The notes: generated from the letters alone by a model not told the origin. Positions 39,674 through 49,322 are shown, counted from the stretch's first letter. The stretch is 64,000 nt of DNA from GCA-2684655 sp045105235 (GCA_045105235.1 JBGCDH010000016.1:124001-188000); one strand, 5' to 3'. A program made the numbers and translations.

Positions 39674-42237
39674 TCGTTGGAGTCGTTCGCAAGCAGCAGC
39701 GTGAGCTCCTGCCCGTCGGGGAACACCAGCACCGCGCTAGCGTCGCCGCAAGCGCGTAGCTTTGCGACGTTTGTCGCTGCGCTTGCTGCCAGCAGGAGGC
39801 GCGCATGGGCGCCGTCGGCGATTGTGCCGTCCGCTGTGCTCCGACTGGCGTCGGTCGCCAGTTCGATGGTCGTGCCATCCGCAAACCGCACCGTCACGCT
39901 CGCCGGAACACGCCATGGCCACGATGCGGCGCTGGGGGTGATCTCGATCCAGGCAGAGCCGTCCGGCGAGGTGCGCAGCGTAGCCGTTCGCATCGGCCGC
40001 CGGGCGCCAAAGCGGCCCCCGTTTGCGGCGCCAGGTTCGTCGCGTTCTGGGCGCGCCATCTTCTTGACCTGCTTGCGGTGTTTCGCGCCTCGCGCCGCCG
40101 GTTTCGGAACGGCCGGCGGCTCGATCAGCGATTCTTCGGCGATGTCGCTGGCCATTGCATCGAGCGGTGCAACTTCGTCATCCATGATTTCGCCAATCTT
40201 GCCGTAGCCGGCGGCAGCGGATTCGGGAGCGTTTTCCAGAGGCACAGCTTGCGCAGCCATGGGGGCGCTGAGGCGGCTACGAACGGCGCCGGCGGGCGCA
40301 GCGCCAAGCTGTGCCGAAGCGGGGCGCAGGCCGACGCCTTCTACCGACATGCCGTGGGCAAGCTCGTGCGGCATGGTCTCCTTGCGGGATGGTGCGCGCG
40401 GGTCGACCGTGGCCTCGGCACTCACCGCGATCCAGGACGTGCGGCGCGTCGCGATCCGAAACGCCAGCCCGACCGTCTCAATGGCCTCATCGTGGCTTTT
40501 CGAATCGTTGCGCGGTGCGTTGGCTGCGGCCGCGAGTTCGAGATCTTCGACCCGTATGCGGGCAAAGCGCGCTGCGAGCTCTGCGCGTCCGGCGCCCGTC
40601 GGTGCGGGCGTTGCCGATGCATCGGAGGCTGCTGTGGCTGCCACTTCGACTTCGCGCACAAACGGGCCGTCTGCCGTTTGCCCGGCGATGCGCAGCGTGC
40701 CGCCTTCGGGCTTGAGCCGAACCGAAACGGTAGCCGGCTGTCCGCCGAAGAGGTCCGGCATGCGCTCGGATGCGGCTTCGACCAGGGCGCTGCCGCTGAG
40801 CTCGAGGTTGACGACCACGGGCGTTGCGACGGCGGCAACGATCCGGCGGGCTGCGACCATGGCGTCATCGTCGACGCCGACGATGGCTTCCGCGCCGCGG
40901 CCTGCGCGCGCTGCGCTTTGGGTGAGCGAGCGGTTTGCCGATTCGCCGATTCCGACGACGTGGAAGCGGCTGCTCGTCGGTAGGTCGCGGCACAGCATGC
41001 CGGTGACTTCTCGTTCGAAGCCGATCAAGCCGTCGGTGACCAAGACGACTTGCGTCTGCACGTCTTCGCGCAGCGGCTGAAGCGCTGTGGCCACGCCCTG
41101 CATCATGTCGGTGCCACCGCTGGCGACGAGTTTGCGCAGCCATGCAATCGCTTCGTCGCGGCGCCGCGGATTCGCAGCCTTGGGCTTGCGGTGCCAGCTT
41201 CGAACGCGCGTCGAAAACTCGACCATGTGAAGCCGGTCGCGCTTGGTCAAGGATCGCACCAGCGCGACCGCGACTTCTACGGCCTGCTCAAGTGGTCGGC
41301 CCGACATGGAGCCACTGGTGTCCATCAGCAGCGTCAGGTCGCGGGCGATGGGGGTGTCGACGCGTGTTGGCGGCACCATCGTCAGCAGGCCAAAGGTGCC
41401 GGCGAAGGACTCCGGCAGCTCGAGCTGCGGCGGTGCTGCGGCGTGCTCGAGGCGCACGCCAACTTCTGCGGCGCCAACCGGCCAGCGCACCACGACGTCG
41501 CGGTCGAGTCGGCGCGGTGCGCCTTCCTCCCGAGCGAGTTCGACGTGTGTTGCTTCGCCCCTGACAGCCGTGCAGATTGCGTGCGAAGGCGACTCCGGGC
41601 GGCTTTCTGGATCGCTAAGCGTGTCCGTGATGCGCAGCGCAATATCCAGTTCGACCGACGTTGGGGTTGCGGCGATATCGACCGCCTGGCGAGCGTGGTC
41701 GGCCGGTGTTGGCGACGCGCCACCGCCCTGAAAACGCGGTGCAACCGTCGTTGGGAAACGAAACTCCCAGGCGCCCTGGCCGCCGGCGACCCAGATCAGC
41801 GGCTGGTCCACTTCGATCTCGGCGACGACTTCGCAGCCCGGCGGCACGTTGCCGATCTCTTGGCGAAACAGGCTGGAGCGGTCCTGTTCGAGCAGCGCGG
41901 CCGTGTGTCCCGCCACGATGGCCTGTTCGAAACGTGCTCGGGCGGCCGCGCGGCGATCGATCTCGCCTTTGATGCGGCGCTCGCCGAGCGTGAACGCGAA
42001 TCCCGAAACTGCGCCGTCGGCCGGCAGCGGCAGTTGGTAGGTGACGGTTAGTGGCTCTTCATGCGTGTTGACGAAGCGCTGGACAAGGCGTGTGCGGGCC
42101 AGCCCGCCGCCCGCGACGGTCTCCAGTCGGCTCGATCGCAAGGGCAGTTCACGGCCGTCTACACTGACGAGCTGGCTCGTAGCGATGCGTTGTGCCGGTG
42201 CGGGGTGGGTCAGGTTCATGCTCATGGCAGTGGTCAT
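39670..42237 (-). CDS. VIT and VWA domain protein
   Basis: An 855-residue protein. The N-terminal VIT (vault/inter-alpha-trypsin) domain covers about residues 10-150 (LARTRLVQRFVNTHEEPLTV, RRAAARARFEQAIVAGHTAALLEQ, FRQEIGNVPPG). A von Willebrand A domain follows at about 298-480, with the metal-binding DTSGS at residues 306-310. The C-terminal 300 residues are Ala/Pro/Glu-rich with a short beta region (WPWRVPASVTVRFADGT). I see no signal peptide. The ATG at 42237 is preceded by GGAG. It starts a coupled operon with an ECF sigma factor, so it may sense or scaffold a complex that controls sigma activity. The function of bacterial VIT/VWA proteins is poorly known. Confidence 0.88.
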   Translation of the reverse strand: MTTAMSMNLTHPAPAQRIATSQLVSVDGRELPLRSSRLETVAGGGLARTRLVQRFVNTHEEPLTVTYQLPLPADGAVSGFAFTLGERRIKGEIDRRAAARARFEQAIVAGHTAALLEQDRSSLFRQEIGNVPPGCEVVAEIEVDQPLIWVAGGQGAWEFRFPTTVAPRFQGGGASPTPADHARQAVDIAATPTSVELDIALRITDTLSDPESRPESPSHAICTAVRGEATHVELAREEGAPRRLDRDVVVRWPVGAAEVGVRLEHAAAPPQLELPESFAGTFGLLTMVPPTRVDTPIARDLTLLMDTSGSMSGRPLEQAVEVAVALVRSLTKRDRLHMVEFSTRVRSWHRKPKAANPRRRDEAIAWLRKLVASGGTDMMQGVATALQPLREDVQTQVVLVTDGLIGFEREVTGMLCRDLPTSSRFHVVGIGESANRSLTQSAARAGRGAEAIVGVDDDAMVAARRIVAAVATPVVVNLELSGSALVEAASERMPDLFGGQPATVSVRLKPEGGTLRIAGQTADGPFVREVEVAATAASDASATPAPTGAGRAELAARFARIRVEDLELAAAANAPRNDSKSHDEAIETVGLAFRIATRRTSWIAVSAEATVDPRAPSRKETMPHELAHGMSVEGVGLRPASAQLGAAPAGAVRSRLSAPMAAQAVPLENAPESAAAGYGKIGEIMDDEVAPLDAMASDIAEESLIEPPAVPKPAARGAKHRKQVKKMARPERDEPGAANGGRFGARRPMRTATLRTSPDGSAWIEITPSAASWPWRVPASVTVRFADGTTIELATDASRSTADGTIADGAHARLLLAASAATNVAKLRACGDASAVLVFPDGQELTLLLANDSNE

Positions 42238-42415
42238 CAATGTTCTCCGTGAAAATTGCTGGGGATGGAAGCCGTCGTGATGTGGCGGAATCCGAAAGTC
42301 CCCAGGCCCACGCAGGAGCAGCTGGCTTGTGACACTCGTTTTCAGAGTTTTCGGCGCGTAGCCGGTCGCCGCGCTGCCTTCGGCGTTTCGCTTCTGCGCG
42401 AGCCAGCGCGTGCGC

Positions 42416-42421
42416 TACGTT
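42416..42421 (+). promoter_or_regulatory. -10 box TACGTT of the class-V PLP enzyme gene
   Basis: TACGTT is followed by 6 bases and the ATG at 42428. Confidence 0.45.
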
Positions 42422-42427
42422 GGCCAC

Positions 42428-43636
42428 ATGCTCGACTTGGAGTTTGTTCGCTCGCGCTTTCCGACCCTCGCTGCGACCCCAGAATGGTCGTTGTTTGACA
42501 ATGCTGGTGGCAGTGTCCCGCTCGGCTCGGTCGTCGACGCGGTGCAGAGGCACATGCTCGGGCACATGGTTCAGCTGGGCGCAAGCTATGAACTTTCGGA
42601 GCGCGCGACGGACGGGGTTGCCGCCGGGCACCGCGCCGCCGAAGAGCTGTTCGGGTCCGGCGCGGATGACGTGGTCGTCGGCACCTCCTCAACGGCGCTG
42701 ACCAAGCTGGTCGCGTCGGCATTTCGGCCGCTTTGGCAAGAGGGCGACGAGATCATTGTTACGGACCTCGACCACGAGGCCAATATCGGTGCATGGCGTG
42801 CCCTCGAAGCCAGCGGCATCCGAGTTCGTGAATGGCAGTGCGATCCCGAGACCTACGAGCTGCGAGTTGCCGACCTCAAGCTGCTGCTCAACGATCGTAC
42901 GAGGTTGGTGGCGTGCACCCACTGCTCCAACTTGGTGGGCGAGATTCAGGACGTCGCGGCGATTGCCGAGGCTGTGCATGCGGCTGGTGCGCTCCTGTAT
43001 GTCGATGGTGTTGCGCTTGCGCCGCACCGCCGGGTGGATATGGCGACTTGTGGCGCCGACCTATACGTCGCGAGCCTCTACAAGGTGTACGGTCCTCACC
43101 TGTCGGCTCTGCACGTTGGCAAGGAACTGCTCCAGAAGCTTGCTTCGCAGAACCACTTTTTCATTGGTGATGACGAGGGCCCCTACAAGCTGCAGCCGGG
43201 GATGGTCCCGCACGAGCTTTGCGCATCGCTGCCGGCGATTCCGGCCTACTTGAAGGAGCTGGACCTTCACCACGGTGGCGGCGGCACGCTCGATGGCGCA
43301 TTTGCACACATCACCGAGCACGAGAGCCTCCTCGTCGAGCCGCTGCTCAAGTTCCTCGCAGACCATCCGCGGGTCCGTTTGCTTGGGCGAGCGGTTGCCG
43401 ACGCGCGGCGCGCCCCGACGGTCGCATTCGTGCCGCTTGAGCAACCTGCCAGCACGATTCCGCCCCGCATGGACGAGCAGAAAGTCGCCGTTCGGTGGGG
43501 GCACTTCTATGCGCACCGTTTCTGCACGCGCTTCGGCCTGCACGACAACGATGGCGTCGTGCGTGCGAGCATGGTGCACTACAACAGCCCCGGCGAAGTG
43601 CAGCGCCTGATCGAGGCGCTGGATGCGATCCTCTAA
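42428..43636 (+). CDS. Cysteine desulfurase-like class-V PLP enzyme (TIGR01976 type)
   Basis: A 402-residue PLP-dependent enzyme of aminotransferase class V. It has the opening FDNAGGSVPL, TSSTALTKLVASAF, EGDEIIVTDLDHEANIGAWR, the Asp that holds the PLP ring in LLYVDGVALAPHR and the Schiff-base lysine in SLYKVYGPH. The C-terminus FYAHRFCTRFGLHDN, VVRASMVHYNSPGEV resembles the TIGR01976 subfamily of cysteine-desulfurase-like proteins, whose substrate is uncertain. A selenocysteine lyase or desulfurase activity cannot be excluded, but nothing in the sequence shows it. The ATG at 42428 is supported by the -10 box. It is divergent from the VIT/VWA gene across 190 bases with no other feature. Confidence 0.88.
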   Translation: MLDLEFVRSRFPTLAATPEWSLFDNAGGSVPLGSVVDAVQRHMLGHMVQLGASYELSERATDGVAAGHRAAEELFGSGADDVVVGTSSTALTKLVASAFRPLWQEGDEIIVTDLDHEANIGAWRALEASGIRVREWQCDPETYELRVADLKLLLNDRTRLVACTHCSNLVGEIQDVAAIAEAVHAAGALLYVDGVALAPHRRVDMATCGADLYVASLYKVYGPHLSALHVGKELLQKLASQNHFFIGDDEGPYKLQPGMVPHELCASLPAIPAYLKELDLHHGGGGTLDGAFAHITEHESLLVEPLLKFLADHPRVRLLGRAVADARRAPTVAFVPLEQPASTIPPRMDEQKVAVRWGHFYAHRFCTRFGLHDNDGVVRASMVHYNSPGEVQRLIEALDAIL

Positions 43637-43697
43637 CCTGAGGGTTGCGGCATCTCCCGAGGGCTAGCCTCTGCACCTAGAGAAAATTCAACCAGTC

Positions 43698-45539
43698 ATG
43701 CGTCGCGTCGTACTGCAATACTGTGTGCTCGCAGCGTTCGCTCTGCTTGTGTATGCGCCGGCGCTCGGTGGAGACTTTGTCTGGGACGACGAAGACTGGA
43801 TCCGCGACAACGAAACGCTGCGCACGCTAGGCGGTCTGTGGCGCATCTGGTTTGAGCCGGGTGCGGTCATTCAGTACTACCCGCTGACCTATACCAGCTG
43901 GTGGCTGGACCACTGGCTTTGGGACCTGTCGCCACGCGCGATGCACATCGAAAACGTGCTGCTGCACGCCGCCAATGCGCTGCTGTTTGGAAGCGTTCTG
44001 CGCCGGCTTGCGATGCCGGTTGCCGGCTGCGTCTTTGGAGCACTGCTGTTCTTGCTGCACCCTGTGCACAGTGAGTCGGTTGCCTGGCTGGTTGAGCGCA
44101 AGAACGTGCTGTCGGGGTTGTTCTATTTGCTGGCGCTTCGTTCGTTTCTGGCTCGTCCCGCTGCAGGCGGAGAGCTTCCGCCAGGCCCGGCGCCGGCGAT
44201 CTGGCGTTCGGGCGTGTGGTTTGCCCTGGCGCTGCTGGCAAAGACCGCGACGTTGATGTTGCCGGCAACGATTTTTGCCGCAGCACTGTGGCAGCAGCGT
44301 CGTGCCGAGTCTGGCTGGCAGCCCGGTGCGGTGCGAGCGGCCGTGCGGCGGGTGCTGCCGTTCGTCGGCCTCTCCATCGTCTTCGCAGCGATCACGATTG
44401 TTCGCGAGCGGGGCGAGGGAGCGGTTGGCTACGAATGGTCGCTGACTCTGGCCGATCGTGTCGCGCTATTCGGTCAAAACGTCGTGTTCTACGCTGGCAA
44501 GCTGCTGTGGCCCGCACCCGGCAACCTGTGCTTCGTCTATCCGAAGTGGCCGATCGATAGCGGCACGTTGTTCGCGTATGCGCCGACTCTGGGCGTTGTC
44601 GCGGCACTTGTTGTAGGTCTCTTCGCGCGCCGCAATCGCGTCTTGTGTACGGCCCTGGCGCTGTTGGTGTATGTCGCGAACCTGCTGCCTGTAAGTGGTC
44701 TGGTCGACTTCTTCTATCTGCGCTACGCGTTCGCGGCGGATCACTTTCAGTACTTCGCGAGCCTTGGTCCGCTCGCGCTTGCGGCGGGCGCCAGTGCCTC
44801 TTTGCTCATGCATAACCAGCTGGCGCGCGCGGCGGCGCTGGTCGTGCTCGGCCTATTGTCGTGGTCGACGTGGCAACGTGCCGAAATCTATAGGGACCTG
44901 GAAACGCTTTGGCGGGCGACGATCGCAGCGGAGCCAACGGCCTGGCTTGCGCAGAGCAACCTCGGCAACCTGCTGGACCAGCGTGATGGGGAGGGTGCAG
45001 GTCTTGAGCATCACATGTTGGCCTTGGCTGCGTATCCCGAGGCCTTCGAGTCCAACAACGCGGTTGGCAACCACCTTGTGCGAACCGGCGACATAGAGCG
45101 GGCGCAGGAGCACTACGATCGGGCACTGCTGGTTCGTCCAGATGACCCGCTCACCTATAGCAACCTGGGCGCGATGCACGGTATGCGCGGCGATCTCGCC
45201 AATGCCAAGGTTTGGCTGGAACGCGGATACCGCAAGGCGCCGGAAAATAGGAGTCTGCAGCGCAATCTCGCGACGCTTTTGGCGCAGGCCCCGAGCGCAG
45301 AGCTTCGAGATGGCCCGCGTGCGCTTCGGCTCGCGCGGCAGCTCAACGACGTTTCTGCCCCGTCGCTTCTGGATCAATACATTCTGTGGCGCGCGATGCT
45401 GATCGCCGCAGGCCGCGGCGAGGCGATTCGCTTTGGTGAGCGCGTTCGCGATCGTGCGGCGCGTGAAGGCGCGGCTGGCATGACGGCGAGGATCAAGCGA
45501 CAGTTGGATCGAATGCGCGCCCGTCAGAGAGGGAAGTAG
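43698..45539 (+). CDS. Membrane protein with glycosyltransferase-like N-domain and TPR C-domain
   Basis: A 613-residue protein. The first 400 residues hold about 9-10 transmembrane helices in the pattern of the PMT/TMTC and DUF1736 group (LVYAPALGGDFVWDDEDWIRDNE, HIENVLLHAANALLFGSVL, FLLHPVHSESVAWLVERKNVLSG). In relatives the DD pair after the first helix is in the active-site loop of lipid-linked sugar transferases. The C-terminal 200 residues are TPR repeats (NNAVGNHLVRTGDIERAQEH, YSNLGAMHGMRGDLANAKVW). Such proteins are thought to modify secreted proteins. The following lipoprotein gene starts 2 bases after the stop and is in the same operon. Confidence 0.87.
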   Translation: MRRVVLQYCVLAAFALLVYAPALGGDFVWDDEDWIRDNETLRTLGGLWRIWFEPGAVIQYYPLTYTSWWLDHWLWDLSPRAMHIENVLLHAANALLFGSVLRRLAMPVAGCVFGALLFLLHPVHSESVAWLVERKNVLSGLFYLLALRSFLARPAAGGELPPGPAPAIWRSGVWFALALLAKTATLMLPATIFAAALWQQRRAESGWQPGAVRAAVRRVLPFVGLSIVFAAITIVRERGEGAVGYEWSLTLADRVALFGQNVVFYAGKLLWPAPGNLCFVYPKWPIDSGTLFAYAPTLGVVAALVVGLFARRNRVLCTALALLVYVANLLPVSGLVDFFYLRYAFAADHFQYFASLGPLALAAGASASLLMHNQLARAAALVVLGLLSWSTWQRAEIYRDLETLWRATIAAEPTAWLAQSNLGNLLDQRDGEGAGLEHHMLALAAYPEAFESNNAVGNHLVRTGDIERAQEHYDRALLVRPDDPLTYSNLGAMHGMRGDLANAKVWLERGYRKAPENRSLQRNLATLLAQAPSAELRDGPRALRLARQLNDVSAPSLLDQYILWRAMLIAAGRGEAIRFGERVRDRAAREGAAGMTARIKRQLDRMRARQRGK

Positions 45540-45541
45540 GG

Positions 45542-46237
45542 GTGGCGGCGATTCTGTTCTCTTCGTGTCGACGTCCGAGGCGTCGCTGTGGTGTGGTCGC
45601 GGCGGCGATGCTGCTGTCGGTATTTGCGGCCGCGTGTGCTGGGAGTGGCAGCGATCGTGGCCGCGGGCAACGTCCTCGCGAGGACGCTCGCTACGATTCG
45701 CCGAACTACGACCCGGGGCAAGGTGCCTGGGGCGAGCGCTATCCCATCGAACTCGTCGCGCTGCCGGCCATTTGGCTGCGGTCCGACGTGGCCGATCGAC
45801 TTGCACCGCAGACGGTGGCGCCCGATTCGCTGGGGGCTGGGCTCGGCGTTCGTGCTGCTGTCGGCAACATCGATCAAAGCATCGGCATCCTTTACCACGG
45901 TGCGCTGTTGTCGGGTGAGGATGGCGACGATGGCGGCGATGCCGACCTGCACGCGTTCTATTTTGACGCCGATGCGCGCATTCCCATCCGCGAAGCGCCG
46001 AGAGGCTTCTTTGTGCGAGCTGCGGCTGGCCTCGGGATCGGTAGTCTGGACTATGCAGATGGCCGCTTTCGCGATGCGCGTACGGGCGCAGGCAACGTGC
46101 GCTTTGCTCTCGAATACGAGCCGCCCGGCAGCGGATGGGCGCTCATGGTTGGGGCCGGCGGCTTCGTGATCGGGCGTCCCGGCGATACCGATGCGTTCGG
46201 AACTTGGCTCGAGTTTGGTGGGCGAATCACTCTTTGA
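45542..46237 (+). CDS. Predicted lipoprotein with beta-barrel-like body
   Basis: A 231-residue protein that starts at a GTG two bases after the preceding stop. The signal sequence (VVAAAMLLSVFAAACAGSG) has a lipobox-like AAAC. The body has strands with alternating polarity (GLGVRAAVGNIDQSIGILYHGA, LHAFYFDADARIPI, FVRAAAGLGIGSL, VRFALEYEPPG, LMVGAGGFVIG, WLEFGGRITL), like a small outer-membrane barrel, with an acidic loop (EDGDDGGDAD) that may bind calcium. It is cotranscribed with the membrane/TPR protein. Confidence 0.72.
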   Translation: MAAILFSSCRRPRRRCGVVAAAMLLSVFAAACAGSGSDRGRGQRPREDARYDSPNYDPGQGAWGERYPIELVALPAIWLRSDVADRLAPQTVAPDSLGAGLGVRAAVGNIDQSIGILYHGALLSGEDGDDGGDADLHAFYFDADARIPIREAPRGFFVRAAAGLGIGSLDYADGRFRDARTGAGNVRFALEYEPPGSGWALMVGAGGFVIGRPGDTDAFGTWLEFGGRITL

Positions 46238-46344
46238 GTGCCGGTCTCGTAGCCGCTCAAGAGACGTGGAAACGTGGCCGGCGTAGGCCGGGGCGCAGGT
46301 GTTTCTTTCTGGCCGCCGTCGCGCCACTCTTGTTGGCGGCCCGC

Positions 46345-46350
46345 TATCCT
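46345..46350 (+). promoter_or_regulatory. -10 box TATCCT of the 472-residue hydrolase gene
   Basis: TATCCT is followed by 6 bases and the ATG at 46357. Confidence 0.5.
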
Positions 46351-46356
46351 CTGAGC

Positions 46357-47775
46357 ATGGGTGAGCTGCATCGAGGGGGCCTACGTGCCGCACGTTTGGC
46401 CGAGATCGTGGCGGCGAAGGTCGTGGCGGCGGCACTTGCGCTGACGGTATCGCTGCTACCCGCTCAATCCGGCGAGCCAAAGCCAGCGGGGGCTGCCGCA
46501 GAGGTCGCTCCGGGGCTGCGCGATCAGCTTGTGGTGGCCCTGCAGGAGTTCTTCGCCGATCCGGACGCTTCTGGGTCGCTTCTCGGTGCTGTCAAGAAGT
46601 TGGCGCGCGGGCGCGAGGCCCTGCTCGTCGACGTGTTGCGAAGCAAGGCGTTCGTCAGCCTGTCCCAGGATGCCATCGGCCGTCGCGGCCGACTGGTTGC
46701 GGGACGGTTTGTCGACAGTGACGACCTCGAGGCGGCGAACCCTGCGCTGCTGTTTGGTCCTGCGACGGATGTTCCTGCTGCAGCTGATGGCTCCTCGCTT
46801 TTGCCCTTGGTTGTCTACGTTCCGGATGCGCTCGACTCCAAGCCGTACGTGCACGAGCTGCGCCGCGAAGCCTGGGAGCAGCGCCGCTTTGTCTTGCTGG
46901 TTCCGGACCCGCGACGCGACAACCTGTGGAAGCCTGGTCCAGACGAGATCCTGCGTCACACGGGGGCGATCCGCGAGCTGCTGCTTCAGTACCCGATCGA
47001 CCCGAATCGCCTCTACTTCGTCGGGTCGGGTCGCGGTGGCCATGCGGCGTGGGATGTCGGCCTGATGCGAAGCGGGCTCTGGGCGGGGATCTATCCGTGC
47101 AACGGAGGGCTCATCCACGAAGGTGGGTTTGCTGTGACCGGCGGGGTGTTCGTCGAGAACGCCAAGGACCTGTCTGTCTTTACCGTCTACAACACGAAGT
47201 TCGATCACGGTATTGAGTCGTGTCGCTACGCGGCAAAACTATTGGAGAAGTGGGGCTGCCGCTTCGAGCGGGTCGAGGAGTCGCGCCTACGCCTGATGGG
47301 GCTCGCCGAAGCGATGACCAAGCTCGACATCGTGACGCGTCGGGCGCACCCGCGCACCGTGACCAAGCGCTTCAATCGTATTGCGGATGGCGCTCACTAC
47401 TGGCTGGAGGCCAAGAAGCGAAAGCCGCGTGAGTGGAATCCAAAATCGCGTATCGAGATTCGGGGCAAGTGGCCGAGCGACCCAGTCAAGCAGCGTCAAG
47501 TCGTGTGGCGCGAAGTGCAGCGGCAGTGTGCCCGGTTGCACGGCGTCATAGCCGGCAACGCCATCCGCATCGAGACACAAGGGATCGGCCGTTTGCGCGT
47601 TTGGCTAGACCCTGAGCTCATTGACTTTGACCGCAAGGTGGCAATCACGTGCAACGGCAAGAAGCAGCGCAAGCACCAGCCCAAGCGGAGGATTGATGTG
47701 ATGCTGTCCCGTCTGCATGCGACGGGCGATACGGCGCGTCTCTACTGGGACTACGTCGACTTCACGGTTCGGTAG
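46357..47775 (+). CDS. Secreted alpha/beta-hydrolase-fold protein lacking the nucleophile
   Basis: A 472-residue exported protein. A signal peptide (VVAAALALTVSLLPAQSG) is followed by a helical region and then an alpha/beta hydrolase core (LPLVVYVPDALDSKPYVHEL, FVLLVPDPRRDN, LYFVGSGRGGHAAWDVGL). The nucleophile elbow reads G223-S-G-R-G-G, so the position that should be Ser (225) is Gly, while Ser224 is one place early. The last 150 residues (NRIADGAHYWLEAKKRKPRE onward) are a beta-rich domain with many Lys and Arg. It may be a non-catalytic binding protein, or Ser224 may act with a shifted loop. Confidence 0.75.
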   Translation: MGELHRGGLRAARLAEIVAAKVVAAALALTVSLLPAQSGEPKPAGAAAEVAPGLRDQLVVALQEFFADPDASGSLLGAVKKLARGREALLVDVLRSKAFVSLSQDAIGRRGRLVAGRFVDSDDLEAANPALLFGPATDVPAAADGSSLLPLVVYVPDALDSKPYVHELRREAWEQRRFVLLVPDPRRDNLWKPGPDEILRHTGAIRELLLQYPIDPNRLYFVGSGRGGHAAWDVGLMRSGLWAGIYPCNGGLIHEGGFAVTGGVFVENAKDLSVFTVYNTKFDHGIESCRYAAKLLEKWGCRFERVEESRLRLMGLAEAMTKLDIVTRRAHPRTVTKRFNRIADGAHYWLEAKKRKPREWNPKSRIEIRGKWPSDPVKQRQVVWREVQRQCARLHGVIAGNAIRIETQGIGRLRVWLDPELIDFDRKVAITCNGKKQRKHQPKRRIDVMLSRLHATGDTARLYWDYVDFTVR

Positions 47776-47873
47776 CTCGGACACCGTGTCTGCTCGCGCG
47801 TTGGCAAAGCGGGAAAAACAGGGCGCACGACGAAGCGGCGACAGGATCAAGGGTCCTGCGGCAACATGACGCC

Positions 47874-49322
47874 ATGATTCGATCTCCGTTCTCTTTGCCT
47901 GCCGTCTCTTTTGGTTTGGCTGGCTGCTTTGGTTTGGCTGGCTGCTTCGCTCTGGCGGGCTACGCGGCGGCGCAGCAGGCGCCGGGTGCGGCGGGCCCGC
48001 CTAGCGCCTCTGCGACCATCGAAAGCACGAAAGCCGCGAGCTACACGGCCAAGGTGGACGCAATCGTCTCGCGCTTTCTGGAGGAGCCGGATGCCGTCGG
48101 TCTGTCCGTGGGCGTGCTCTGGAAGGGCGAGATGCTGAGCAAGGGGTATGGCCTTGCCGAGGCCGAATTCGAAATCGCGGCCCAAGCGGACACGAGTTTT
48201 CGGATCGGTTCCGTGACCAAGCAGGTGACGGCAGCGCTGGTGATGCGCCTCGTTGAGCAAGGCAAGGTTGCCTTGGATGCGGCGAGCACTCAATACGTGC
48301 CGGAGTTCGCGACCGGCGACAAGACGGTCACGGTGCGGCAGCTGCTGAATCACACATCGGGCATCCCAAGCTACACAGATATCGGCGAAGACTGGCAGAA
48401 GGTCTGGCCGATCGAGCTAACGCATGAGCAGCTACTCGATCTTGTTCGCGAGCGTGACTTCGACTTCGAGCCCGGTGAGAGCTGGCGCTACAACAATACC
48501 GGCTACTACCTGTTGGGCATGCTGCTCGAAAACGTGCACGGCAAGCCCTTCGCCGAGGTTGTGGCAGATTTGGCGCAAGAGCTTGGCCTCGGGCGGACTC
48601 GCTATGACAGCAATCGTGAGCTGATCAAGAACCGTGCGCAGGGATACGACCTCGTTGATGGCAAGCTGCAAAACGACCTACTGATCGGCATGCAGCAGCC
48701 AGGCGGGGCGGGCGGAATCATCTCGACCGGCGGTGACCTGGTGCGATGGGCGCAGCTGCTGGCTTCGGGCGAGGTTGTCTCCCAGGAGTCCTATGCGGCG
48801 ATGGTCAAGAGCACCGTGTTGCCGAATGGTCGCGATACCCAATACGGCTTCGGCCTGATCCCCGGTGAGATCGATGGCCAGAAGTCGGTTGGCCATGGGG
48901 GTGGGATCTTTGGTTTCAACTCACAGCTGCATTGGCTGCCGGAGCAAGACTTCTACGTAGCGGTCATCAGCAACTGCGGTCTGAGCGCTGAGTCCGTGGC
49001 CGAAGAGTTGACCTACGAGCTCTTGGACTTGAAGAGGCCGGAAGAGCGTCAGAAGCCTCTTGCCAAGGAGCTGCGCGCTGCTCTGGTTGGTTCCTACAGC
49101 GTGCCGAAGGCGGGAATGGATATTCGCGTGTTCGAGAAGGGCGGCAAGCTGTGGGCCAAGGGGAGCCGCGCGGGGCAGTCAGAGTTCGGCTTGCTCTACC
49201 AGGGCGACGGCGAGTTCTGTGCAAGCTTCGACAGCAAGGTGCGGATCGTCTTCGAACTGGACGGCTCGGCGTTCGTGTTGCACCAAGGCGGCATGGAGTT
49301 TCCGGCTACGCGCGCCAAGTAA
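47874..49322 (+). CDS. Serine hydrolase of the beta-lactamase family
   Basis: A 482-residue secreted beta-lactamase/penicillin-binding-like hydrolase. The catalytic SxxK is Ser113-Val-Thr-Lys116, the second motif Tyr206-Asn-Asn is in YNNTGYYLLG, and HGGGIFGFN supplies the third motif. A C-terminal DUF3471-like beta domain follows (ALVGSYSVPKAGMDIRVFEKG). The signal region carries a tandem duplication FGLAGCFGLAGC, so two Cys residues sit in lipobox-like sites. It is probably an esterase or peptidase acting in the periplasm. No regulatory gene is adjacent and resistance is not implied. Confidence 0.9.
   Translation: MIRSPFSLPAVSFGLAGCFGLAGCFALAGYAAAQQAPGAAGPPSASATIESTKAASYTAKVDAIVSRFLEEPDAVGLSVGVLWKGEMLSKGYGLAEAEFEIAAQADTSFRIGSVTKQVTAALVMRLVEQGKVALDAASTQYVPEFATGDKTVTVRQLLNHTSGIPSYTDIGEDWQKVWPIELTHEQLLDLVRERDFDFEPGESWRYNNTGYYLLGMLLENVHGKPFAEVVADLAQELGLGRTRYDSNRELIKNRAQGYDLVDGKLQNDLLIGMQQPGGAGGIISTGGDLVRWAQLLASGEVVSQESYAAMVKSTVLPNGRDTQYGFGLIPGEIDGQKSVGHGGGIFGFNSQLHWLPEQDFYVAVISNCGLSAESVAEELTYELLDLKRPEERQKPLAKELRAALVGSYSVPKAGMDIRVFEKGGKLWAKGSRAGQSEFGLLYQGDGEFCASFDSKVRIVFELDGSAFVLHQGGMEFPATRAK
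47913..47948 (+). repeat. 18-base duplication in the signal peptide
   Basis: Two near-identical 18-base units encode FGLAGC twice, with a third degenerate copy (FALAGY) after. This lengthens the hydrophobic core and duplicates the LAGC lipobox. Confidence 0.8.

Noticed and set aside
42428..43636. Selenocysteine lyase as part of the selenium system
   Set aside because: The protein is a class-V PLP enzyme nearest in pattern to TIGR01976, is 16 kb from the selenium genes, and has no residue that specifies selenium.
47874..49322. Antibiotic-resistance beta-lactamase
   Set aside because: The SxxK/YNN/HGG pattern is shared by many esterases and peptidases of this fold; there is no resistance context.
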